Positions 54,801-64,000 of a stretch of 64,000 nucleotides of DNA are shown here, piece after piece. Under the pieces are notes generated by a model. It ran no database searches, was not told the origin of the DNA, and saw nothing but the letters and a program-made list of their open reading frames with translations. Origin of the DNA: Dastarcus helophoroides (taxonomy: Eukaryota; Arthropoda; Insecta; Coleoptera; Bothrideridae); contig CM053335.1 in NCBI GenBank assembly GCA_028583605.1, forward strand, positions 11,042,053-11,106,052, in the 5' to 3' direction. How positions within the stretch are numbered: the first letter of the stretch is position 1; every line of letters starts with the position of its first letter. The position numbers were made by a program, and so were the translations under genes.

Positions 54801-57800
54801 GACTTTTACTAAACATTTAAACTTTTATCTATTTTCTACAAATTTGGACTTGTTTCGCATATTTCGGTTTTTTTTTTTCGAAATTTTGACCTAAAATTCG
54901 ACATTTTATTGTTTCTGCAAGCTACCATTTTTTCGACAAAATTCGTCAATTTTCAAAATGCTTGACAATCTCAAAAACTGAAAGTTGTATCAACATCGTC
55001 TTTTATTTCGAAATTATTTTACCAATTCTATCAAAATTTTAATTTATCTGAACATTTAGAGTTTTTTTTAATTCGTGTTGTTCCCTAAACTTGAAATTTT
55101 TTCTCAAAATTTAACTTTCCCTTGAAAAACGCAATTGTTTATTTTCTTCTTCTTCGAAAAACTTCGACTTCTGAAAAAGGTCGACAATTCCTTTTTAACT
55201 TTTAATTTTTTACAATTTCTGTTTTCCAAATTTTACAATTTTTTACAAAATTTAGATTTGTCTATTTTAGGTTTTTACATTTGTTCTACGAATTTCAATC
55301 TATTGTCAAAATTTGAATTCTTTTCTTAAAATACTGCTTTTCTTAAGAACTTTTAACAAATTTATTTTTTTGGAAATTTCATTTTTCCAAAATTAAGCTT
55401 TTTCTGGAAATGTCAACCTTTTCTTCTCTGAAAAGCTTCGGCTTCCGAAATTTCTATTTTTTTTAAGCTTTTAATTTTTTACAATTGTGGCCTTCAACAC
55501 TTCAACACTTTTTTCGAAATTTCTCTATTCATTTTAAAATTCGTTCTTTTTCCAAATTTAGCCGTTTTGCCCAAATATTTAACATTCAAACTTTTATTTA
55601 TTTTCTACGAATTTGTACTTGTTTCGCAAATTAGGTGTTTTTCGAAATTTTGACCTAAAATTCGACATTTTATTGTTTTTGCAAGCTGCCATTTTTTCGA
55701 CGAAATTCGTCAATTTCAAAAATGTACAACTTAATCTCAAAATTTGTTGTTTTCTCTTAAAATTTAACTTTCCTAAAGTTTAAACTTTTTCTCGAAACTG
55801 GAAGTTGTATCAACATCGTCTTTTCTTTCCAAATTACTTTATCAATTCTATCAAAATTCGAATTTATCTGAACATTTGAAGTTTTTTTAATTGCTGTTTT
55901 CGAAATTTCAAATTTATTCTCAAAATTTAACTTTCTTTGAAAAAATGCAATTTTTTCATTTTCTTTTTTTTCGAAAAACAATTTTTTTTAACTTTTAATT
56001 TTTTACAATTTCTGTTTTCGATATTTCATAATTTTTCACAAACTTTAGATTTGTCTACTTTAGGTTTTTACATTTGTTCTACAAATTTCAATCTATTGTC
56101 AAGATTTGAAGTCTTTTCTTAAAATACTGCTTTTTTTGAGAACTTTTAATGAATTTATTTTTTTAGAAATTTCATTTTTTTCAAAATTAAGCTGTTTCTG
56201 GAAATTTCAACCTTTATTTCAAATGAAATTCACGTATTTTCAAATATCAAAATTTAATTTATTTCTTAAAATTTAACATTCTTTTGAAAATTTTGACCTT
56301 CTTTCAAAATTCGATACTTTTCTCGAAACTGGAAGTTTTATCAACGTTTTCTTTTCTTTTGAAATTGTTTTACCAATTTACTAAAAAATTTGATATATCT
56401 GAAAATTTTGATGTTTTTTAAAACGTCTTGTTCTCGAATTTATAAATTTCTTTGCATTTTTTTTTTATTTCTTGTTCTCGAAATTTCAATTTTTTCTCAA
56501 AATATAACTTTCTCTGGAACATTGTAAATTTTTTATTTTCTTCTACTCTGAAAAACTTCGACTTCTAAAAAAAGCGAAATTTTTTTCAACTTTTAATTTT
56601 TTACAATCTCTCTTTTCAAATTTTACAATTTTTCACAAAATTTAAATTTGTTTAAACATTTCAGGCTTTTGAATTTGTCCCGCGAATTTCAATATACTGT
56701 AAAAATTTGAAGTCTTTCTTCAAAAATTTTGCGTTTTTGGAGAACTTTTGACGAATTCATTTTTTTCGAAATCTCTTTTTTGCAAAATTAAGCTTTTTCT
56801 GGAAATTTCGATCTTTACTTCGAACGAAATTCATTTATTGTCAAATCTTAATATTTGATTTTTCTCAAAATTCGAATTTATCAAAAAATGTTGATGTTTT
56901 TTAAAACGTGTTGTTCTCGAATTTATAAATTTCTTTTTAAAATTTAAATGTCCCTAAAAAATTACAAATTTTTTGTCGAAATTTCTAGCTTTTCTTAAAA
57001 TTTTGGCTGTTTTTTTGTGAAATTTTTCCTAAAATTTGACCTTTTTCGTCATTTTTTTTGAATCTCTTTTTTTCAAAATTAAGCTTTTTCTGAAAATTTT
57101 GATTTTTAATTCGAACGGAATTCAAATCTCAAAATTTGATTTTTTTCTTAAAATTTCAAGACTGGAAGTTTTATTGACATTCTCTTTTCTTTGGAAATTA
57201 TTCTCGCAACTTTCTCAAAATTCGAATTTATCAAAAAATTTTGATGTTTTTTAAAACGTCTTTTTTAAAACGAATTATAAATTTCTTTTCAAAATTTAAA
57301 TGTCCCTAAAAAATAACAAATTTTTTGTCGAAATTTCGACTTTTTTTTAAAATTGTGACTGTTTTTTTTTGAAATTTTTAATAAAATTTGACCTTTTTCG
57401 TCTTCCCTGAAAAACTTCGACTTTTTTATAGTTCGAAAATTTTTTTTAAGCTTCCAGTTTATTTTTACAGTTAATCTTTTTGATATTTTATAGTTTTTCA
57501 AGAAATTCAAATTTGTCTAAAAATGTCAGGTTTTTAATTCCTTCTGAGTTTTAATCTGTTGTCGAATTTCGACTCTTTTTTTTAAATTTTACCTTTTTGG
57601 AAAAACTTTTAATAAATTCTTTTTCAAGATCTCTTCCTTTTTCTAAATTTATTCGAAATTTCTTCCTTTTTCTCAATTTTTTGAAGTCTCTTTTTCTCAA
57701 TTTGTTTAAAATATCTTTATTTTTTTCAATTTTTTCGAAGTCTCTTTTTCTCAATTTTTTCGAAATCTCTTCCTTTTTCTGAAAATTCGACTATTCCTGA

Positions 57801-58134
57801 AAATTTCAGCTTTTATTTCGATATTTGCTGTTTTTGTAAATTCAGATTTTTTTCTCCCAAATATTTAACTTTTTTCACGAGATTTCAAGGCTGTAGAAAA
57901 TTTACAAATAAAAAAGTAAAAATCATAAAAACTTTTTTTCACGAAATTTAAAGGCTGTAGAAAATTTACAAATAAAAAAGTGAAAATCATAAAAAAAGTT
58001 TTTAGAAATGTTGAATCCCCAAATTGGTCTTTTTCTAAAAACGTGTGTTTTTCCAAAATGTTGATTAATCAAAAATTTTGTAAAAATACTACTTGAAATT
58101 TTAGCAAAACGTAAAAATTCCTATAAAAGTAATT
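51891..58134. repeat. long degenerate AT-rich array with shuffled blocks
   Basis: About 6 kb of TTTCGA-family words. Larger blocks recur: aactggaagttgtatcaac near 54985, 55797, 56330 and 57165; ccttcaacacttcaacac at 54721 and 55493; tttacaatttctgttttc at 55210, 56003 and, diverged, 56603. Spacings of about 500-840 bp suggest eroded higher-order repeats. 57890-57990 holds a two-copy 65-bp repeat. Frames here are repeat by-products. Confidence 0.65.
57600..57785. repeat. 25-28-bp pyrimidine-rich minisatellite
   Basis: About six units of the type tctttttctcaattttttcgaa follow head to tail. Both strands stay open through it with F/L/S or K/R-rich frames, a repeat effect. Confidence 0.7.
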
Positions 58135-58234
58135 TTGGAAATTTCGACTTCTATAGGTCACTTGTTTAATGAGTATTCATTTTCTGAGTGTCTGTCCCTT
58201 CAAGCTTTTTTAGGGGAATTGGAAGAGTCGCAAT

Positions 58235-58290
58235 TGTATTTTAAAAGAACCGCATGTGGCTCGCGAGCCGCGGTTTGCCCTGGGTTAGAC
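58235..58290 (-). mobile_element. hAT-type terminus
   Basis: The minus strand begins CAGGGCAAACCGCGGCTCG and continues cgagccacatgcggttctt, strongly resembling the widespread animal hAT end with a CGGCTCGCGAGCC palindrome. The body would lie to the left but only AT-rich array is seen. Confidence 0.6.
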
Positions 58291-58814
58291 CTAATGCAAA
58301 GTCGCAGGGGCAGCTAATTTTTAATTTATAATTTAAATAATTTACGATATAGACTGTACTTTATCGTTCGCGAGTCACTTTTTTATGTTTTTCCGTCCAA
58401 TGGGATCAGAATTGACTGAAACTATGAAAGCCATTCGAGGTGAACTTGGTAGAAATTTGCATTACAACAGATCGTTGGCCGATCTCTTGTAATGTAAATA
58501 AACATTATTAATTTATTCCAACGAGTGGCATCAAACGCTAGTTTACTATCATTTAATATTTCGGTTATAAATCTTCTACACCTGTTCGAACCTATCTATA
58601 GCGGATATTAAGTCTTCATTGAGAGTTGGGGGGAACACTCTGCAAGAAGTAACGACAACTTCGGAACGTGCTAGTCTTCAGTGGCGTCTGCGACTAAGAA
58701 TTATTTCGCTGGAGCCTCCCAAACTATGTTTCAGAAATACCAGTCTTCGCTTTTTTCCGTTTTTTTTTAATTTCATTATACAGGATGATTCATGTACACA
58801 TTTTAAGTGCAAGG
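58291..58814. other. unique DNA, no gene seen
   Basis: No long frame or element recognised. Confidence 0.4.
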
Positions 58815-59085
58815 TCTAATTTGGACTAATTCTTTCTCTAACAATGACCAATTAAACGTTCTGTAATTAAACAGTTTAACGTACCAAAGTTGAAAATATT
58901 TACAATCACAACTGTAGAGTAGTTTCGACCTTCCTTGGCCTCGTCAGTAAGGCTAGGTCGTTTTAAATACTTTCAACTTGAAGCTGCTAGTCAGTTGTAT
59001 AAGTATTCAAGAGACTTAACTCCCACTGAGTTACTTGTAACTGACTTTTAAGTGTATTACGCAAACATTTTTGCTTAAACTCATT
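58815..59085 (-). mobile_element. diverged monomer of the 16.3-kb ribozyme element
   Basis: It shares with 16.5-16.76 kb the order aatgaccaattaaa, gttctgtaattaaacagt, the ribozyme region, gctagtcagttgtataag (with gttagtcagtcgtataag at 16.65 kb), gagttacttgtaactgac and acgcaaacatttttgct. Only about 270 bp of the 466-bp unit is present and identity is roughly 80%. It is an older, single insertion. Confidence 0.75.
58878..58962 (-). ncRNA. degenerate hammerhead ribozyme
   Basis: CTGACGA (58947-58941), stem II GGCC/GGTC with loop AAGGAA and a wobble pair, and GAAA (58926-58923) are kept. The stem III/cleavage segment reads UACUC in place of UAGUC, so the C-G pair of the minimal stem III is lost, and stem I pairing is poor. 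It is probably inactive. Confidence 0.6.
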
Positions 59086-62000
59086 CTTTACCACAAATAT
59101 GTGTTTTGGGGCCTTTTTAAGCTTCAATTTTTTTTTAAAATGGGTCTTTTTTCCTGAATTACACAACAGGTATTTACCAGAAATGTTATTTATTTTTAAA
59201 ATTTTGGATTTTTATTAATTTGATGTGTTGGACATTTCGATCTAACTTAACTCCCCAAATTTGTCTTTCTCACATAATTTTGATCCATTCAACCATTTGG
59301 TCGTTCGTATTCTTCGAAATTTTGATTTCAAAATTTCTCTTTTTTTTTGAAATTGTGGATTTCTTATCAAAATTCTTTCGGCTTTACTGTCTCAAAACTT
59401 GGCGTTCTCTTGGCAATTACACTCAATTTAAAAACGACGCTTTTATCAAAATTTTGATTGTTTTGTCAAAATCTTTCTTTCGAAATTTTTCCTTTTCCAA
59501 AATTCGGCTATTTCTAAATATTTTCACTTTTTTTGAAACACGTCGTTATAAAAATTTCGACTTGGTTTGCAGTATTTTTATTAATTTCAACCAATTTCCG
59601 ATAATTGTACATTTTTGTTCAAAATTTGTGTTTCTCTAGGAAATTAAGATCGTTTCTAAATTCCAACTTCTTCCTCGAAATTTCGACTGTTGTTTTTTTT
59701 TGTAAGCTAGTCTTAAATTCTCAATATTTTTAAAACTTATGCCACTATTTTAAATACGAATTTTTGGAAATTTTGACCTGTCTCTAAACCCGTATTTTTT
59801 TCTAAATTTTGACGACTTTATTTTGAAAATCATGCCTTTTTGTTAAAATTTAACTTTCTCCTGGAAACTTAAGATCTTTTTATAAAAATTTATATTTTTC
59901 TTTCCGAAGTGTTGATTTTTATTATGCAAAATTCGTTTTTTGTTCAAATGTTTCTTACTTTTTTCCAAATTCAGCTTTTTGCAAACATCTCACTTTTGTT
60001 AAATACGACTTTCTCTTGAATTTTCATTTTTTTTTAGTAATGTTACTTTTCCTCAAAATAAATTTACTTTTTCTATATAAAATCAAAATTTAAATTAAGA
60101 AAAGAATCATTGGCTGAATGAATATTTTTTTAGAAATATCGAAAAAAAACATTTCTTAGTAATTTCAATTTATTTCTCTAAATTTTGAGGTTTTTTCAAA
60201 TTTTAATTGAAAAAGAAAAAATTAGAAAACTATTAAACTAAATTTATATTGTATCCGACTATTTTGTAAAATTTTTTTTTCCCTAAAATATTTAGAACTA
60301 CAAAATTTGGGGTATTTTAAAATTTAGTTTTTTTTTTTAATTTCGCCTCCTTTCTCACTTTTTATATATTTAGATGCATTTTTGTATTTCGACTTAAAAC
60401 TAAAAAACTAATATTTGAAGTTTCATTGGAAAGTTAAAAATTTATGGATAAAAGTCTATACTTTTTTCATAATTGGAGCAGCTTATTGGTGAAGAAACAG
60501 CAATTATTTTTTCAAGTCAAATCGCTTAAATAAATAATCACAAATTTGCTTTGGATTGTAGCTCCGTTAAAAAATACTATTGCTATTTTTTGATACTTTA
60601 AAAGAAAAATCTGGGAGATTCTTTTTTATTTTTAAAATATATAACATTGTTTTGAGAAAAAAAACTAAATTATGCAAAAAAGTCTAAATACAAAATGTTG
60701 GGAAAATGAAATGTCGATATTTCAAAGTTAAAATCGAAGCTTTGAGAAAAAATTCAACTTAATCATATTTATATTCATATCCATATTCATATTCATGTTC
60801 AAAAAAAATCAGGTCAAAATTTAAAATACTTGGTTTTGAAACTAAGGCTGAATTTTTGCAAAAAAAAATCAGGTTTCAACTGAAAAACTCAATATTTCGA
60901 AAATACGTCTTATTTAAAAGAAATTTTTGCAATTTTGTTTCCATTTAGAAATCCAGAATTTTTAGATATCGAGGGTAGTCAAAATTTTCAGCAAAATCTT
61001 TTTAAACCAATAATTTATTTTTGATAAAATTTGTACTGTTACTCGACGTACCAAATTGAGGTCCAAAATTTGGATTTTTCTTGAATTTTTTGGTTTAAAC
61101 TTGACTTTTTCGTGATTTTTTTTTGTCAAAATTGATTTTTTTAATAAATTTGAGGAGTTTTATTGCATAATCAAAATATCTAAATACGTTTAAACTAATT
61201 TTAAGTTTAGTCAAATTCAGTTTAAACTTTAAAAACGTTTATCTTTTATTTTATGATCAAAATGTCGCCCCTGTCGACATTTCAGTTTTAATTTCGAATT
61301 TTTCCTCAAACCGATTCAAAATTTTAAAATGTCAAAGTTGGTAGTTTGCCTTTAATCAAGAGATTTCTAGGTTAAACTCAAAATGGTGGCTAATCAATCT
61401 TGACAATTTTAACTCTAATTGCAATATTTCGATCAAAAAAGTCATTTTTACAAATTTTCGAGTAGAGCATCGTGGCTTATGATTAGATCCAAACAAGGAT
61501 GAATATTCTATGGGCAAATTTTTTAAGTTAAAGCTGTCAATATTTAACTTGTTATGTTTATACTACAATTCGATTCTTTATTTTTAATTCAAAACTTCCA
61601 GAAAAATTAAAATATTCAGATAAAAGTCGATTTTTTTCTAATAAATGAAGTTTTCTTACAAAATGGTTCACTTTTCCCGAAAATCTGTATTTTTTTTTAA
61701 ATTTAGATTTTGTTCTTAAAAAACTAAATAAAAATTCCAAGTTAGTTATCGTAAGTTGAGAACATTTAAAAATGTCGAAATACCTCTACTCCAAATTTCA
61801 TCCCAAATTCTCAGAATTTTTGATAATGCTTTGGCAACAGATTTTACCTTTGAATTGAAATTAATTACTTTCAAGATTCCTTAATTAAATTTTCAATTTT
61901 ACTAAAATTTCATCAGCTTGAAACTTTTTTCTAAAAATTATAATTCTTTTTTTTGTTCGGAATTTAGACTTGATTCATTAAATTTTGACTTCATTCTTCG

Positions 62001-62159
62001 CTTCCGAGATTAATCTTCAACTGAAAAACTTAAAAATTACATGTCTCAACTTTAGCTTCAAAATTATTTGACTTGTTCCAGACATATCGAGCTTCAATGT
62101 CAAGATTTCAAAGTCACGAAATCGATATTTCAGTTAATACTGCATTAATATAAAATTAT
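59086..62159. repeat. AT-rich array and AT-rich DNA
   Basis: TTTCGA-family words to about 62.1 kb. A short run of catattcatatccatatt-like hexamers lies at 60764-60800. A 139-residue plus-strand frame at 59220-59639 is F/I/L/S-rich with no domain and is a repeat by-product. Confidence 0.55.
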
Positions 62160-62369
62160 TGCTCCCTGAAATTAGGAAAGATTCAAAAAACACAACAACA
62201 GTTACTCTAATGCCTTTTGATAGCCAAGCTGTCATCTTCAGAAAGATAGAGTTTTTTTTTATTTAAAAAATACAAAAGTTGCTCTAATACGTTTCGATGG
62301 CCAAACTATCATCTCCAGAGAGATACAGTATTTTTTAATCTTTTTTGGTTTCAGATGACAGGATTTGTA
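62160..62369. mobile_element. CACAACA foldback element, copy K (degraded)
   Basis: ccctgaaattaggaaag, cacaacaacagttactctaa, TTTTGATAGCCAAGC; a second diverged motif CGTTTCGATGGCC at 62290; then ttttggtttcagatgacag. The right arm is cut at TA by the mariner element that follows. Confidence 0.7.
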
Positions 62370-63645
62370 CAAGGGTAAATCAAATATGAACCGGAATTTG
62401 TTTTTAAACATTTATTGGTACAAGATACATATATGAAAGTTATTAATTATTTTTCTACATAATCTCCTGATTTTGTTATGCATTTTTCCCAACGGATTGG
62501 AAGTTTTTTAATGCTATCATCATAAAAAAGGGGCGTGTTTGCAGCCAATTGCGCACAAATGTCTCAATAGCAGCATCATCATGGAATCGCTCATCTCTTA
62601 GCGTTTCTTTCAGTGGCTCAAACATATGATAATCACATGGTGATAAATCGGGACTATAACGAGGGTGTTCTAATGTTGCCCAATGCATTTCCTCTAATTT
62701 TTGATGTGTCAGAATGAGGCGGGCATTGTCGTGAAGCAAAATCATATTTCTGATCGAAAATTCGCGCCCCTTTCACCAATAAGCACGTTTTACCTCATCC
62801 AATAGCTGGCAGTAGTAGGCAGCATTAACTGTACCATATTCATGCAGAAAATCGACGTGCACAACTCTTTTAAAATCCCATAACTCTGACGCAAGAACCT
62901 TTCCAGCCGAGAGATGAGTTTTTGCCTTGACGAGTGCACCTTCCCCCTTTCTCCTCCACTAGATGCTTGCTTGTTTAGATTCAGGGGTGTAATGGTGGAG
63001 CCAAGTTTCTCGTAACGATACGTTGCAAAAAACCATCACCTTCACGTTAAAAATGTCCAAGATGGCACTGACACATCTCCAGATGTTGTTGTTTCTGTTT
63101 TTCAGTCAGAAGACGAGGTACCCATCTAATAAAAATTTTTCGAAACCCCGGCTTATCTGTAATGGTGGATTGACCACTCCCAAAACTTATCCCTATCTGA
63201 GCTGCAATTTTACCAACAGTGGTCACCTTTCAAAAGGCGTTGAATAGCTTTAATCTTGTCCGCAAACACATTGGTCCCAGAACGACGAGCCTGGGGTACA
63301 TTTTCAACTTAAGTTTGCCCTTCCAAAAATTCGTTGTGCTGTTCATACACTTGAGTATTTTTCAAACAAGTATTCCTAAACTGTGCTTCTAGTCTACGAA
63401 GAATTTCGGCGGGCTTTACACCTTCAACGGCAAGAAGTTTAATAATAATGCGTTGCGCAACGTGCGGATGAATCTCTAGCACACTCATTGTATTTACAAC
63501 TGACGGACAGCGAGAACGGAATTCGCTTGAGCGCGGGAGGTCACGTGATATCCCTACCTAACATGTCTAAGAGTATGCGCACACTACCGACGCCCTCATG
63601 TCGACATGATAGAAATTCTGGTTCATATTTGGTTTACCCTCGTAC
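62368..63645 (-). mobile_element. mariner-like transposon, complete length
   Basis: Terminal inverted repeats of about 30 bp: left AAGGGTAAATCAAATATGAA and right (minus strand) GAGGGTAAACCAAATATGAA, extending to ccggaattt/ccagaattt, bordered by TA. About 1.28 kb is the standard mariner length. It lies against foldback copy K. Confidence 0.88.
62476..63488 (-). pseudogene. mariner transposase, inactivated
   Basis: The minus strand starts M-S-V-L-E-I-H at 63488 with an N-terminal helix-turn-helix (K-P-A-E-I-L-R-R-L). Stops follow (for example after E-F-L-E-G-Q-T near 63.31 kb, and near 63.22 kb). The T-W-L-H-H-Y-T-P-E-S motif at about 62.98 kb has lost the first catalytic aspartate (R-E-T in place of D-E-T). 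An open segment from 62745 ends the protein with L-L-H-D-N-A-R and Y-S-P-D-L-S-P-C-D-Y. The spacing between the last two catalytic aspartates is 31 residues, three fewer than the usual mariner 34, which points to a small in-frame deletion. The total of about 338 codons is normal. Confidence 0.88.
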
Positions 63646-64000
63646 ATCAACTAAATCATGATTTTTTTGTGACCAAATTAATCCTCTAGTTTATTATAAA
63701 ATATTTTCTTTTTCTAATCATTGATTAGCGGTATTTGCGTGGGTCATCGAGGACTAACGCTGGGTAAAACTACAACTCTTACGTAACATAGTTTTCGAAG
63801 AAAATCTCTTTGTGACAGAAGGACGGAGGGACACAAAAGTGACGTTATAAGGATTCCGTTTTTTTTCTTTTAAGGTACAAAACCATAAAAACGTCCCCAC
63901 TCTAATTCAGTTGCTAATCTGTGGAAGTTTCATTATCTTATCCCAAAAACGTCAAATCGCAGCACGTCAACGAAACACAAGGACTTCGAGGCGTCATTCA
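63646..64000. other. unique DNA, no gene seen
   Basis: No frame, repeat or RNA motif recognised to the end of the window. Confidence 0.4.

Noticed and set aside
57551..57782. Lysine/arginine-rich coiled-coil protein
   Set aside because: Frame follows a 25-28-bp minisatellite on both strands.
59220..59639. 139-residue hydrophobic frame
   Set aside because: Entirely within degenerate AT-rich array; composition dominated by F, I, L, S as expected from T-rich repeats.

Overview
The window looks like eukaryotic, very probably insect or other arthropod, intergenic or intronic DNA. It is AT-rich, has no convincing complete host gene, and carries animal-type transposons (pogo, mariner, Tc1-like, hAT-type ends, Jockey/CR1-group LINEs) between long arrays of degenerate AT-rich tandem repeats. 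The one intact long coding region uses a GT-AG intron. No species can be named from what is visible.

Layout. 1-8.2 kb: unique AT-rich DNA, degenerate repeats built on TTTCGA / AAAATTT words, two copies of a foldback element (here the CACAACA element) and a 21-bp minisatellite. 8.2-15.4 kb: a second repeat family built on gagctc-containing units, with a roughly 540-bp higher-order repeat, two tRNA-like sequences, and a roughly 400-bp acidic, coding-looking island at 10.3-10.7 kb. 16.3-17.1 kb: a tandem dimer with a 466-bp period whose minus strand carries a hammerhead ribozyme. 19.7-22.2 kb: a decayed LINE interrupted by a foldback remnant. 24-29.3 kb: AT-rich repeats ending in about seven copies of a 413-bp satellite with internal dyad symmetry. 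30-33.2 kb: three small inverted-repeat elements. 35.4-35.8 kb: a long palindrome with one canonical hammerhead ribozyme on each strand. 35.8-37.4 kb: a dead Tc1-like transposase with a triplicated N-terminal segment. 40.3-42.0 kb: an insertion nested three deep. 42.9-44.5 kb: a truncated Jockey-like LINE with one in-frame stop. 47.07-50.38 kb: a nearly intact pogo-like transposon. 51-51.8 kb: a second Tc1-like relic. 51.9-62.1 kb: more AT-rich arrays with a diverged hammerhead monomer at 58.8-59.1 kb. 62.37-63.65 kb: a mariner relic with both ends.

The genes here do not form a pathway. The pogo element supplies the only transposase that looks possibly functional, although its C-terminal tail is frameshifted. 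The most unusual signal is the set of hammerhead-type ribozymes. Two unrelated families have all core residues, the stem II pairing, and an internally looped or paired stem I. A diverged third copy and the abundant CACAACA foldback element (eleven full or partial copies) carry degraded or hammerhead-like cores. Tandem or inverted arrangement with self-cleaving motifs is the known architecture of Penelope-like retroelement termini and of retrozymes, so this window probably contains small non-autonomous elements of that kind.
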